Source of the DNA: Metabacillus sediminilitoris
GTDB lineage: Bacteria; Bacillota; Bacilli; Bacillales; Bacillaceae
Assembly: GCF_009720625.1 (NCBI RefSeq)
Contig: NZ_CP046266.1
Coordinates: forward strand, 3,915,501 to 3,979,500
Direction of reading: 5' to 3'
DNA: 64,000 nucleotides
Part shown: in pieces, positions 56,007-64,000 of the stretch
Position numbering within the stretch: position 1 is the first letter of the stretch
How the letters are laid out: each line of letters opens with the position of its first letter
Position numbers and translations under genes: made by a program
Notes under the pieces: generated by a model
What the model saw: only the letters and a program-made list of their open reading frames with translations
Told to the model about the DNA's origin: nothing
Databases searched by the model: none

Positions 56007-56798
56007 TCAAGAAGCTTTATGTTCCAAGCGTAATTTATCCGCAACCATCGCGATAAATTCTGAATTTGTTGGTTTCGCTTTTGTCATGCTTACCGTATAT
56101 CCAAATAACGAAGAGATCGATTCGATATTTCCACGACTCCATGCTACTTCAATTGCATGGCGGATAGCACGTTCTACACGTGATGCTGTTGTATTGTATT
56201 TTTTTGCAATGTCAGGATATAACACTTTTGTAATGGATCCTAATAATTCGATATCATTATAAACCATTGAAATGGCTTCACGTAAGTACATATATCCTTT
56301 AATATGTGCCGGAACTCCGATTTCATGAATGATGCTTGTAATACTAGCGTCAAGGTTTTTACCTTTTCCTTGTGATTCATTCGAAGTTCTGATCGATGAG
56401 CTTGATCGTTTAATAAGCGGTGCTGCATTCCCGCTTACTTGACGAATATGACTTGCTAATCCTTCCATATCAAATGGCTTTAGAATAAAGTAAGCTGCAC
56501 CAAGATCAACTGCTTTTTTCGTCACATCCTCTTGACCAAATGCTGTTAGCATAATGACGTTTGGCTGAGGACGATCAGCTTGTCGTAACTTTTCTAAAAC
56601 TCCTAAACCGTCCAAATGAGGCATAATAATATCTAATACTAGTACATCTGGTTCTTTATCTTTTAACATATTTAAACATTCTTGGCCATTGTAAGCAACA
56701 CCAAGAACTTCGATATCATCTTGACTAGAAAGATATTCCTCTAATAAACCAACAAGTTCTCGATTATCATCAACTATACATACTTTTATTTTACTCAC
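56007..56798 (-). CDS. spo0A: Sporulation master regulator Spo0A
   Basis: A 263-residue response regulator. Receiver domain 1-125: acidic pocket VDDN near 9-12, phospho-acceptor Asp56 in [13 protein letters not shown], Thr in MLTAFGQED near 84, Lys in ILKPFDM near 106. The C-terminal DNA-binding domain (150-263) carries [17 protein letters not shown], the recognition helix region, and ends in the usual [12 protein letters not shown]. It drives entry to sporulation and represses abrB. It follows spoIVB, as in all sporulating Bacillaceae. Confidence 0.97.
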   Translation of the reverse strand: MSKIKVCIVDDNRELVGLLEEYLSSQDDIEVLGVAYNGQECLNMLKDKEPDVLVLDIIMPHLDGLGVLEKLRQADRPQPNVIMLTAFGQEDVTKKAVDLGAAYFILKPFDMEGLASHIRQVSGNAAPLIKRSSSSIRTSNESQGKGKNLDASITSIIHEIGVPAHIKGYMYLREAISMVYNDIELLGSITKVLYPDIAKKYNTTASRVERAIRHAIEVAWSRGNIESISSLFGYTVSMTKAKPTNSEFIAMVADKLRLEHKAS

Positions 56799-56850
56799 AA
56801 ATACATCCTCCTCAGTCTTGTTTTGCCATTATGTCTTATATCTTTACACG

Positions 56851-57004
56851 ATTATACCTAATAATTTCGACAATGTGGGGAAAATCCCTTTATTTTTTTA
56901 AAAAAACTTAAAAAATAAAGGTTATCTTATCGTTTCTTCAATTTGCTCTCTTTTTCGACTAAATATGTCATTTGACATTTAGAGACTAAGGTAGTTTTGT
57001 CGAA
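56851..57004 (-). promoter_or_regulatory. spo0A promoter region with 0A boxes
   Basis: 0A boxes TGTCGAA occur at 56866-56872 (minus) and 56998-57004 (plus), with a one-mismatch box at 56954-56960. A sigma-H-like pair (AGGGATTT at 56882-56889 and GAAATT at 56863-56868, minus) and TATAAT (56851-56856, minus) suggest a Ps-type promoter with autoregulation, as in B. subtilis. Confidence 0.55.
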
Positions 57005-57057
57005 AAATCTTTCCATCTATATTTTACATAAATACGCATGAAAAAAAAAGAAGAAAA

Positions 57058-57094
57058 TAAAAAACTGCCAAGAAAACTGAATTTTCTTGACAGT
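57058..57094 (-). terminator. Terminator of spoIVB
   Basis: ACTGTCAAGAAAA and TTTTCTTGGCAGT arms with a five-base loop, followed on the minus strand by TTTTTATTTTC. Confidence 0.8.
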
Positions 57095-57100
57095 GATTTA

Positions 57101-58387
57101 TTAACTAACTTTCTGTTTTGAATAAATATCAATTCCTGCTTCATTTAACATCCATTCAATATGGACTCCGTAACCACTCGTCGGATCATTTACAAATACA
57201 TGTGTTACAGCACCAATTACTTTCCCATTTTGAATAATTGGACTACCGCTCATTCCTTGAACAATTCCGCCGGTCTTTTCTAATAGTTCTTTATCCGTTA
57301 TTTTTATGACCATCCCTTTTGTTGCCGGAAACTTTTGAGGGACAGAACTAACAACCTCAACGTCAAATTGTTCAACCTTATCATTGTTAACAACAGTAAG
57401 GATTTTAGCCGGTCCTTCTTTCACTTCATTTGAAAGTGCGATTGGGAGTGCCTCATCCATAACTCCATTATTGATATCTTGACGAAGTTTACCAAAAATT
57501 CCAAATGGGCTATTTCGAGTTATATTTCCGATCACTTCACGATCTCCTGAAAACCGTGCAAGCTTTTCACCAGGATTTCCATTACTCCCTTTTTCAATAG
57601 AAGTTACTGTCGATCGGACAATTTGTCCATCTTCAACTACTATCGGCTTTTTTGTATCCATATCTGAAATAACATGACCTAAAGCACCATATTTTTTCGA
57701 TTTTGGATCAAAAAAAGTCATTGTGCCAATTCCTGCAGCTGAATCACGAATATATAAGCCAATTCGGAATGACCGATCATTCTCATCCTTTAAAGGATAT
57801 AGCTTCGTTTTTATTTCCTTCTCTTCCCTATTAAGGACTAAATCAAGAGGTTTACCAGATTTTCCTGCTTCTTGAATAAATGGTGTCACATCACTCATTT
57901 GTTCAATTTTCTTGCCATTTATATTTGTAATGATGTCTCCAACCTGTACGCCAGCAATCTCACCGGGAGACTTATTTCCTTCAGGGGTATTTATTTGGTG
58001 ATGTCCTACCACCAATACACCAAGAGTATTCAATTTTACACCAATTGACTGTCCACCAGGAATCACTTTAAAATCAGGTAGAACATTAACACCTACCTTT
58101 TTTACTGGAAAACCTGCTAGATCAAATACAACCGCACCTTCACCAGCTTTTTTTCCATGTACATCAATTGTTTTACCATCACTATTTTTTTGAACTGTAA
58201 ATGCTTCTTCTGCTATCTCGGATGCATTTACAGGAATCGAGTTTTGCACGGTCACATGTTGTGATTCAAAAACAGTCACACTAGTAGGGATATTAATGTA
58301 TTCTTTTACTTCTTTTACAAATCCTAAACTCATTAATGAAACAAGGAGAATTACACCAATTATTTTTCTGATTTTATCTGTCTGCAA
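57101..58387 (-). CDS. spoIVB: SpoIVB serine peptidase
   Basis: A 428-residue S55 signalling peptidase that triggers pro-sigma-K processing across the forespore membranes. One N-terminal membrane segment (about 6-24), a PDZ domain (about 110-200; [16 protein letters not shown] near 146) and the peptidase domain with GALGHVISD near 234 (His) and the active Ser in [20 protein letters not shown] near 380. The start is TTG 58387, with GAGGAG 11 bases before. A GGCTACA/TGTAGCC hairpin lies in its leader near 58434-58456. Confidence 0.95.
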   Translation of the reverse strand: MQTDKIRKIIGVILLVSLMSLGFVKEVKEYINIPTSVTVFESQHVTVQNSIPVNASEIAEEAFTVQKNSDGKTIDVHGKKAGEGAVVFDLAGFPVKKVGVNVLPDFKVIPGGQSIGVKLNTLGVLVVGHHQINTPEGNKSPGEIAGVQVGDIITNINGKKIEQMSDVTPFIQEAGKSGKPLDLVLNREEKEIKTKLYPLKDENDRSFRIGLYIRDSAAGIGTMTFFDPKSKKYGALGHVISDMDTKKPIVVEDGQIVRSTVTSIEKGSNGNPGEKLARFSGDREVIGNITRNSPFGIFGKLRQDINNGVMDEALPIALSNEVKEGPAKILTVVNNDKVEQFDVEVVSSVPQKFPATKGMVIKITDKELLEKTGGIVQGMSGSPIIQNGKVIGAVTHVFVNDPTSGYGVHIEWMLNEAGIDIYSKQKVS

Positions 58388-58636
58388 AAATCTTCACTCT
58401 CCTCGCTCCTAACACACACCACCACAACTATATATGGCTACAGTTTTAATGTAGCCTTTTGTGCGATCATTTATAACTCGAATAACTAGAAAATTGAAGG
58501 ATTTGTTGTAAGTTTTAGCATATTACAAAATGTGGGGGTGCCTAGATGAACTTGGTATTGATCACCCCAAAGAAGATTGGGTTTATGAATGGGCAGATCA
58601 TTGCTATATAATTATGTTTTGTTCTTAAACGGTGTT

Positions 58637-58771
58637 ATGAAGTACAGGTTTTTTCCATTCTTATTAAGGACTATCCTTTTCGTTTTCTTATTGTCTTGTC
58701 CATCTGCCAAATTACTAGCCGCAGATAACATGCAATTAACCACTCGATTTCGCACATATATTTACCATTGA
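58637..58771 (+). CDS. Possible 44-residue exported peptide or gene remnant
   Basis: MKYRFFPFLLRTILFVFLLS followed by CPSAKLLAADN has the form of a signal peptide with a cleavage-like ALLA-AD, but only 15 further residues follow. The ribosome site (ACGGTG) is weak. It lies in the 553-base gap between spoIVB and recN, with no other firm feature except the recN terminator. It may be a decayed exported protein. Confidence 0.25.
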   Translation: MKYRFFPFLLRTILFVFLLSCPSAKLLAADNMQLTTRFRTYIYH

Positions 58772-58848
58772 ATTGTTAGTATCGTCTCAGTAAAGAAATC
58801 ATATGTGTTTTTTGAATTGAGAATCATGCAAAGAGTTGATTTTATAAC

Positions 58849-58880
58849 AAAAAAAGCGTGAATTCTATGTGAATTCACGC
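58849..58880 (-). terminator. Terminator of recN
   Basis: GCGTGAATTC and GAATTCACGC arms with a five-base loop, followed on the minus strand by TTTTTTTGTT. Confidence 0.85.
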
Positions 58881-58940
58881 CTAAAACACCATTTCGATCC
58901 TGAAAAATCAGAACCCGTACCGATAAAGGTGGAGCCTTTT

Positions 58941-60641
58941 TTAACCTTTGGAAGTATGTGCAAGAGAAAGCAACTCTTTTGCATGTTCCTTAGAGAGCTC
59001 TGTTACCTCGACACCTGCAATCATACGGCCGATTTCTTTTATTTTCTCTTCGTCAGCAAGTGGTTTTACACTCGTTTTTGTTCGACCTGACTTTGTTTGC
59101 TTTGCAATATATAAATGTGTATCAGCCATTGCTGCCACCTGTGGTAGATGAGTGATACATAAGACTTGTGAACCGATTGAAACCCGGTAAATTTTTTCGG
59201 CGATTGCTTGTGCAACTCGGCCGCTTACACCTGTATCAACTTCATCAAATATAATTGAAGTTATCCCTTGATGTTGAGAGAATATACTTTTCATCGCAAG
59301 CATAATACGAGAAAGCTCCCCACCTGAAGCTGTTTTATTTAGAGGTTTTAATGGCTCTCCAGGATTTGTTGATAGATAAAATTCAACTTCATCAATCCCA
59401 CTTGCTGTATATTTCAACTCGTTCTCTGCAGTCATTTTAGAAGAAAAATTTACATCAAACGTCGTTTTCTCCATATATAATTCTTTTAATTCCCGATGAA
59501 TTTCTTCTATCAGTATTTTCGCATAGTTATTACGAATACTTGTGACATTTTTTGCTTCTATTGACAGATCTTGCAGGATAGATTGCAACTCTTTTTGCAA
59601 TTTATCTAAATGACTTTCCCGATTTTGAATTGTATCAATTTCTTCTTCTATTTTCGCTGAATAAACAAGAATTTCTTCAACAGTTTGTCCATATTTTCGT
59701 TTTAAATGATTAATTTCATTTAACCGGCTTTCAACAAAATTCAAGCGCTCTGGATCAAATTCAAGCGATTCTAATTCATTTCTAACTTGATAGGAAAGAT
59801 CTTCTAATAAATAATATGCATTTGAAATGGTTTCAGATAGTCCTTTTAATGTTTCATTGATAGAGGCAACATCTTCTAAATTACTCATTGCATGTCCGAC
59901 CCAATCTAATCCTTTATGTTCTCCATGTAGCGCATTATAGGAATTATGCAATGAATCATATACTTTTTCAAAATTAGCAATTTGATTTTTTTCCTCTAGA
60001 AGGAGAACATCCTCATTTGGCTTTAATTCCGCACTCTCGATTTCATCTAGTTGAAATTGAAGCAAATCGAGACGATGAGCCATTTCTTGCTCGTTATCCG
60101 AAAGCTGAGTAATTTTTTTTCGCAGCATATCATAATTTTTAAAAATATCACGATAAATTTCAAGTGCTTGCTTGACTTTCTGTCCGCCATACTGATCAAG
60201 AAGGCTAAGATGATTATCTGCATTCATCAATTCTTGGTTATCATGCTGACCATGTATGTCAACTAAATATTGCCCGATTTCTCTTAAAATAGCCAGTGTA
60301 ACAAGCTTTCCATTAATCCGACAAATACTTTTACCAGAAGAGGATAAATCTCTCCGTAACACGATCATCCCGTCACTTACATCAATCCCAAACTCTTCAC
60401 ATTTTGAGTAAACAGGATGATGGTCATCGTCTAAAAGAAAAAGACCTTCAAGCTCAGCTCGTTTTTCACCATAGCGAACGAATTCAGAAGATCCTCTAGC
60501 TCCAGCTAACAAATGAATCGCATCAATGATAATGGATTTACCTGCGCCAGTTTCTCCAGTTAAAACTGTAAGTCCTTTTTCAAAGGAAATTGTTAATGCT
60601 TCTATTATGGCAAAGTTTTTAATCGATAATTCCGCTAACAA
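58941..60641 (-). CDS. recN: DNA repair protein RecN
   Basis: A 566-residue SMC-like ATPase acting early in double-strand-break repair. Walker A TGETGAGKSIIIDAI near 28, long coiled-coil arms (about 150-350), signature KTASGGELSRIMLAMKS near 436 and Walker B ITSIIFDEVDTGVSGRVA near 455, then LCITHLPQVAA near 491. Start is TTG 60641 after AAGAGGTG. It belongs to the recN-argR-yqxC-dxs block. Confidence 0.95.
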   Translation of the reverse strand: MLAELSIKNFAIIEALTISFEKGLTVLTGETGAGKSIIIDAIHLLAGARGSSEFVRYGEKRAELEGLFLLDDDHHPVYSKCEEFGIDVSDGMIVLRRDLSSSGKSICRINGKLVTLAILREIGQYLVDIHGQHDNQELMNADNHLSLLDQYGGQKVKQALEIYRDIFKNYDMLRKKITQLSDNEQEMAHRLDLLQFQLDEIESAELKPNEDVLLLEEKNQIANFEKVYDSLHNSYNALHGEHKGLDWVGHAMSNLEDVASINETLKGLSETISNAYYLLEDLSYQVRNELESLEFDPERLNFVESRLNEINHLKRKYGQTVEEILVYSAKIEEEIDTIQNRESHLDKLQKELQSILQDLSIEAKNVTSIRNNYAKILIEEIHRELKELYMEKTTFDVNFSSKMTAENELKYTASGIDEVEFYLSTNPGEPLKPLNKTASGGELSRIMLAMKSIFSQHQGITSIIFDEVDTGVSGRVAQAIAEKIYRVSIGSQVLCITHLPQVAAMADTHLYIAKQTKSGRTKTSVKPLADEEKIKEIGRMIAGVEVTELSKEHAKELLSLAHTSKG

Positions 60642-60755
60642 ACAGAATCACACCTCTTATCAAATTTGTTCGTATAAAACTAAAGCGTCAATGCCTAAAT
60701 ACATACTAAGTATATAGTATCATTTTTGGCTGACGTTGACGATTTGTTTTAAATT

Positions 60756-61205
60756 TTACAGCATATCTAAAAAGCGTTCTGAAATTGATTTCGTATCATC
60801 AGACGTTCTACAGATAATTAAAATGGTATCATCACCGCAAATCGTTCCTAGGACCTCATCCCAATCAAGATTGTCAATTAAAGCACCAATTGCATTTGCA
60901 TTTCCCGGCAATGTCTTCATTACGATCATATGGCCTGCAGAGTCAATTTTTATAAATGCATCCATAAGTGATCGTTTTAATTTTTGTAATGGATTAAAGC
61001 GCTGGTCAGCAGGTAAACTGTATTTATAGCGGCCATCCATCATTGGAACTTTAACTAAATGAAGTTCTTTAATATCACGAGAAACCGTTGCTTGTGTTAC
61101 ATTAAATCCCATTCCTTTTAATATATCAACTAATTCATCCTGTGTTTCAATATCATTATTTGAGATAATTTCTCGGATTTTTATATGTCTTTGTCCTTTA
61201 TTCAT
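60756..61205 (-). CDS. argR: Arginine repressor ArgR/AhrC
   Basis: A 149-residue regulator. N-terminal winged helix: [20 protein letters not shown] near 8, then [20 protein letters not shown] near 38 with the recognition helix. C-terminal hexamer and arginine-binding domain: [20 protein letters not shown] near 103 and [14 protein letters not shown] near 122 (Asp-Asp pair binding arginine). It represses arginine synthesis and activates catabolism. Position next to recN matches ahrC. Confidence 0.95.
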   Translation of the reverse strand: MNKGQRHIKIREIISNNDIETQDELVDILKGMGFNVTQATVSRDIKELHLVKVPMMDGRYKYSLPADQRFNPLQKLKRSLMDAFIKIDSAGHMIVMKTLPGNANAIGALIDNLDWDEVLGTICGDDTILIICRTSDDTKSISERFLDML

Positions 61206-61452
61206 AATAGCACCTCTTCATCAATGCTGAATCTGTCTAAACTTTCTGCATGTTTATACTTTTTATCTTATATTAAAGTTATTTAAAAGTACAGATATAG
61301 TTGCTGGAAAAGGACATAGATAGCTGATAAACAGAGATACATCACATCTATCTTGCATACAAAAATTATTAATAGACTGCATGAATATCCAGATTATTTC
61401 GACATCCCTTAAGCTAGATCACGAAACATACTCTATGCCTCATGAAAAAAAC

Positions 61453-61478
61453 AGGATAATAGCAACTGCTATCCTTCC
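61453..61478 (-). terminator. Terminator of yqxC
   Basis: AGGATAGCA and TGCTATTATCCT arms (one bulge), with TTTTTTTC on the minus strand; overlaps the stop codon. Confidence 0.7.
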
Positions 61479-62320
61479 TGCTTTTCTTTTTGTTTGTTTT
61501 CTTTTAAAGTTTTATGTGCTTGATCTACAACAGCTCTTACAGGAAGGGCAAATTGATTTTTACCTACCTCCTGTGCCCCTTCAAAACGTAAGTGTATCAA
61601 AAACTCAATGTTCCCATCTCCGCCTGTAATCGGTGAGTAAGATAAGTTATAAATATCATAGCCTTCTTTTAGAGAAAAGCTTATGATTTCATTTAAAACT
61701 AACTCGTGAACACCCGGATCACGAACAATCCCTTTTTTCCCGACAAGTTCTCTGCCCGCTTCAAACTGAGGTTTAACCAAAGCAATTATGTCGCTATGCG
61801 GAACTAAAATTGTTTTTAATACAGGTAATATAATCTTTAGCGAGATGAATGACACATCGATCGTAGCGAATTCCGGCATACCCTTTTCAAAGTCTGCTGG
61901 AGTTGAATATCGAAAATTCGTACGCTCCATAACGACAACTCTTTCATCTTGACGTAGTTTCCATGCTAATTGATTGTAACCTACATCTACTGCATACGAG
62001 AGTCTAACACCATTTTGCAGCGCACAGTCTGTAAAGCCACCTGTTGATGAACCTATATCAATCATGATTTTATCTTGTATAGTTAAATCAAATTCATTTA
62101 ACGCTTTTTCAAGCTTTAATCCACCACGGCTTACATATGGAAGAGTATTCCCTTTTATCGTTAAAGTGAGGTCACGTGAGACCTTTTCACCGGGCTTATC
62201 TAAGCGTTCTTCATTGCCATAAACAAGTCCTGCCATTATAGCACGCTTTGCTTTTTCTCTTGTTTCAAATAACCCATTTTCAACCAATAAAATATCCAGT
62301 CTTTCCTTTTTCCCGCTCAT
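61469..62320 (-). CDS. yqxC: TlyA-type rRNA 2'-O-methyltransferase/hemolysin family protein (YqxC)
   Basis: A 283-residue protein: an N-terminal S4 RNA-binding domain ([20 protein letters not shown], 6-25) and a C-terminal FtsJ-like SAM methyltransferase with [18 protein letters not shown] near 91, [12 protein letters not shown] near 155 and [14 protein letters not shown] near 180. Relatives (TlyA) 2'-O-methylate rRNA. The start overlaps the dxs stop (ATGA). 263 bases separate it from argR. Confidence 0.92.
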   Translation of the reverse strand: MSGKKERLDILLVENGLFETREKAKRAIMAGLVYGNEERLDKPGEKVSRDLTLTIKGNTLPYVSRGGLKLEKALNEFDLTIQDKIMIDIGSSTGGFTDCALQNGVRLSYAVDVGYNQLAWKLRQDERVVVMERTNFRYSTPADFEKGMPEFATIDVSFISLKIILPVLKTILVPHSDIIALVKPQFEAGRELVGKKGIVRDPGVHELVLNEIISFSLKEGYDIYNLSYSPITGGDGNIEFLIHLRFEGAQEVGKNQFALPVRAVVDQAHKTLKENKQKEKQEG

Positions 62321-64000
62321 GATCTTAATACCTTTTTCTCATTTATCGGTACCAGTTCATTAAGTAAGGTTACAACATTCTCTGTAGTCATACCAATTTC
62401 TTCAAGTAATTTTGAGACACTACCATGTTCAATAAATCGGTCTGGAATACCTATTCTTGAAATTGTTGCATGTGAATAACTGTTTTCTTGTGCAAATTCT
62501 AAAACCGAACTTCCAAAACCACCTTGTAATATTGCTTCTTCAATTGTTAAAACTGGAATATCTTCTTTTAAAATTTCATGAAGCATTTTTTCATCAAGCG
62601 GTTTAATAAAACGTGCATTGATGACGCGAATCGATTTACCTTGTTTCGCTAATTCATCTGCAGCTTCCATCGCCATTTCAATGGTCGTTCCAAAAGTAAG
62701 GATGACGGCATCTTTTCCTTCTCTTAGGACTTCCCAAGTACCAATCGGAATTTCCTTCAGGTTATCATCCATTTTCACTCCGATACCATTTCCACGAGCA
62801 TAGCGAAGAGCTATTGGTCCATCATTGTATTTTAGTGCTGTATTCACCAAATGCTGACCTTCATTTTCGTCTTTGGCCATCATGAGCACAATATTCGGTA
62901 TATGTCTTAAAAAAGCTATATCAAAGACACCTTGATGTGTTTCGCCATCAGCACCTACAAGTCCAGCTCTATCAATACCGATAAATACATTTAAATTTTG
63001 ACGGCAAATATCATGAACAACTTGATCATACGCACGCTGTAAAAACGTTGAGTAAATCGCTAAAAATGGCTTCATATTTTGAGTAGCTAAACCAGCAGCC
63101 AAAGTAGTTGCATGCTGTTCAGCTATACCAACATCAAACATGCGATCAGGAAATTCCTCAGCAAAAGCTTCAAGCTTTGAACCAACTGGCATAGCAGGGG
63201 TTATCGCAACAATTCTGCCATCCTCACGTGCAAGCTTCCGTACTGTTTCACTTACAACTTTACTCCAGGCTGGTCCGATTACTTTAGGCTTTAAGAAATC
63301 ACCTGTTTCGATTTTATATGGACCTGTACCGTGCCAAGTACCAATGGTATCTGTTTCAGCCGGCTCATATCCTTTACCTTTTTTCGTGAGGACATGTAGT
63401 AAAACGGGCCCTGAGGTTTTTTTAGCATATTGAAGATTTTCAAATAACGCTTCATAGTTATGTCCGTCGACTGGACCTAAATAAGTAAATCCTAACTCTT
63501 CAAAAAACACGCCCGATACAAGCAAATATTTTAAACTGTCCTTTACTCGTTCAGCTGTGGACGCTAATTTCCCGCCAACAGCAGGAATTTTCTTCAAGAT
63601 ATATTCAAGTTCATCTTTAGCCCATTGATATTTACCAGCTGTTCTTAGACGACCTAAAACATTATGAAGAGCCCCAACATTTGGAGCAATCGACATCTCA
63701 TTGTCATTTAAAACAACAATGATATCCTTTTGCTCATGACCAATATGGTTTAACGCTTCTAACGCCATACCTCCAGTTAGTGCTCCATCACCTATAATTG
63801 GAATGATATGTTCATTTGTTTTCTTTATATCCCTGGCAATAACCATTCCCATTGCTGCAGATAAAGAAGTGGAGCTATGACCTGTTTCCCATACATCGTG
63901 TTCACTTTCATTTCGTTTTGGAAAACCGCACAATCCTTTATATTGGCGCAATGTATCAAATTCTTTTGCTCGACCTGTCAAAATTTTATGCACATAGGAC
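62317..64000 (-). CDS. dxs: 1-deoxy-D-xylulose-5-phosphate synthase (partial, right edge)
   Basis: At least 560 residues of DXS; the N-terminus lies beyond the window (about 70-80 residues missing, judged from YVHKILTGR at the edge). TPP motif [19 protein letters not shown] near residue 70 of the visible part, [15 protein letters not shown] near 315 with the catalytic His, and YVGPVDGHN-like [17 protein letters not shown] near 168. It condenses pyruvate and glyceraldehyde-3-phosphate in the MEP isoprenoid path. In Bacillus it follows xseB-ispA. Confidence 0.95.
   Translation of the reverse strand, partial: SYVHKILTGRAKEFDTLRQYKGLCGFPKRNESEHDVWETGHSSTSLSAAMGMVIARDIKKTNEHIIPIIGDGALTGGMALEALNHIGHEQKDIIVVLNDNEMSIAPNVGALHNVLGRLRTAGKYQWAKDELEYILKKIPAVGGKLASTAERVKDSLKYLLVSGVFFEELGFTYLGPVDGHNYEALFENLQYAKKTSGPVLLHVLTKKGKGYEPAETDTIGTWHGTGPYKIETGDFLKPKVIGPAWSKVVSETVRKLAREDGRIVAITPAMPVGSKLEAFAEEFPDRMFDVGIAEQHATTLAAGLATQNMKPFLAIYSTFLQRAYDQVVHDICRQNLNVFIGIDRAGLVGADGETHQGVFDIAFLRHIPNIVLMMAKDENEGQHLVNTALKYNDGPIALRYARGNGIGVKMDDNLKEIPIGTWEVLREGKDAVILTFGTTIEMAMEAADELAKQGKSIRVINARFIKPLDEKMLHEILKEDIPVLTIEEAILQGGFGSSVLEFAQENSYSHATISRIGIPDRFIEHGSVSKLLEEIGMTTENVVTLLNELVPINEKKVLRS

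Noticed and set aside
58536..58632. 32-residue frame (MWGCLDELGIDHPKEDW...) before recN
   Set aside because: Protein-like composition, but no ribosome site, no terminator and no family that I recognise.

Overview
This window is a low-GC Firmicute chromosome, clearly Bacillaceae (Bacillus sensu lato). The evidence is the run spo0A, spoIVB, recN, argR, tlyA/yqxC, dxs at the right end, the bkd block ptb-bcd-buk-lpdV-bkdAA-bkdAB-bkdB with bkdR, and many homologues of the Bacillus subtilis yqj/yqk/yqi genes in related order. It is not B. subtilis itself: there is a complete urease cluster, a methylmalonyl-CoA mutase operon, a thiamine-precursor ABC operon, a SGNH hydrolase inside the SOS polymerase operon, and two dispersed repeat families.

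Layout. 1-4.7 kb: end of an unknown gene, a GC-rich dispersed repeat, small yqk genes (yqkK, yqkD, yqkC, yqkB) and an NlpC/P60 hydrolase. 4-6.2 kb: a minus-strand SOS operon (Y-family polymerase, SGNH hydrolase, YolD-like protein) behind two LexA-like boxes. 6.2-8.8 kb: an eroded stretch with repeats, the yoxD dehydrogenase, gene remnants, an orphan terminator and a perfect 18-bp inverted repeat. 8.8-17.3 kb: YisP-like prenyl enzyme, yqjQ-yqjP, a proline T-box with proI, rnz, zwf and DNA polymerase IV. 17.4-23.4 kb: a second copy of the GC-rich repeat, a CheW-like protein and ureABCEFGD with a consensus TnrA/GlnR box. 23.5-26 kb: a RodA/FtsW protein and a CAP-domain lipoprotein with a Gln/Pro-repeat linker. 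26.2-34.3 kb: yqjE-yqjD-yqjC, the miniprotein Prli42, an L,D-transpeptidase, yqjA, the artPQM transporter and brxB. 34.3-50.2 kb: meaB, mutB, mutA, then the bkd operon and its sigma-54 activator. 50.5-54.9 kb: small genes, yqiK and the TPP-riboswitch-controlled thi ABC operon. 55-64 kb: two tiny genes, then the spo0A to dxs block.

How the genes work together. The 26-50 kb region looks like a carbon-skeleton module. The bkd enzymes turn branched-chain amino acids into acyl-CoAs, and valine and isoleucine feed propionyl-CoA. A carboxyltransferase (YqjD), an epimerase (YqjC) and the mutase (MutA/MutB with MeaB) link propionyl-/methylmalonyl-CoA to succinyl-CoA. Two consensus cre sites, before yqjC and before mutA, suggest that CcpA represses this branch on good carbon sources, while bkd has its own sigma-54 promoter. 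Urease appears tied to nitrogen limitation through TnrA/GlnR, and proline synthesis to uncharged tRNA-Pro.

I found no CRISPR array, prophage, intact transposase, rRNA or tRNA. I see no convincing wholly new multi-gene system. The most unusual items are the SGNH hydrolase inside the SOS operon, the YisP-type motif change, the regulatory sites, the dispersed repeats and the eroded 6.7-8.6 kb stretch.
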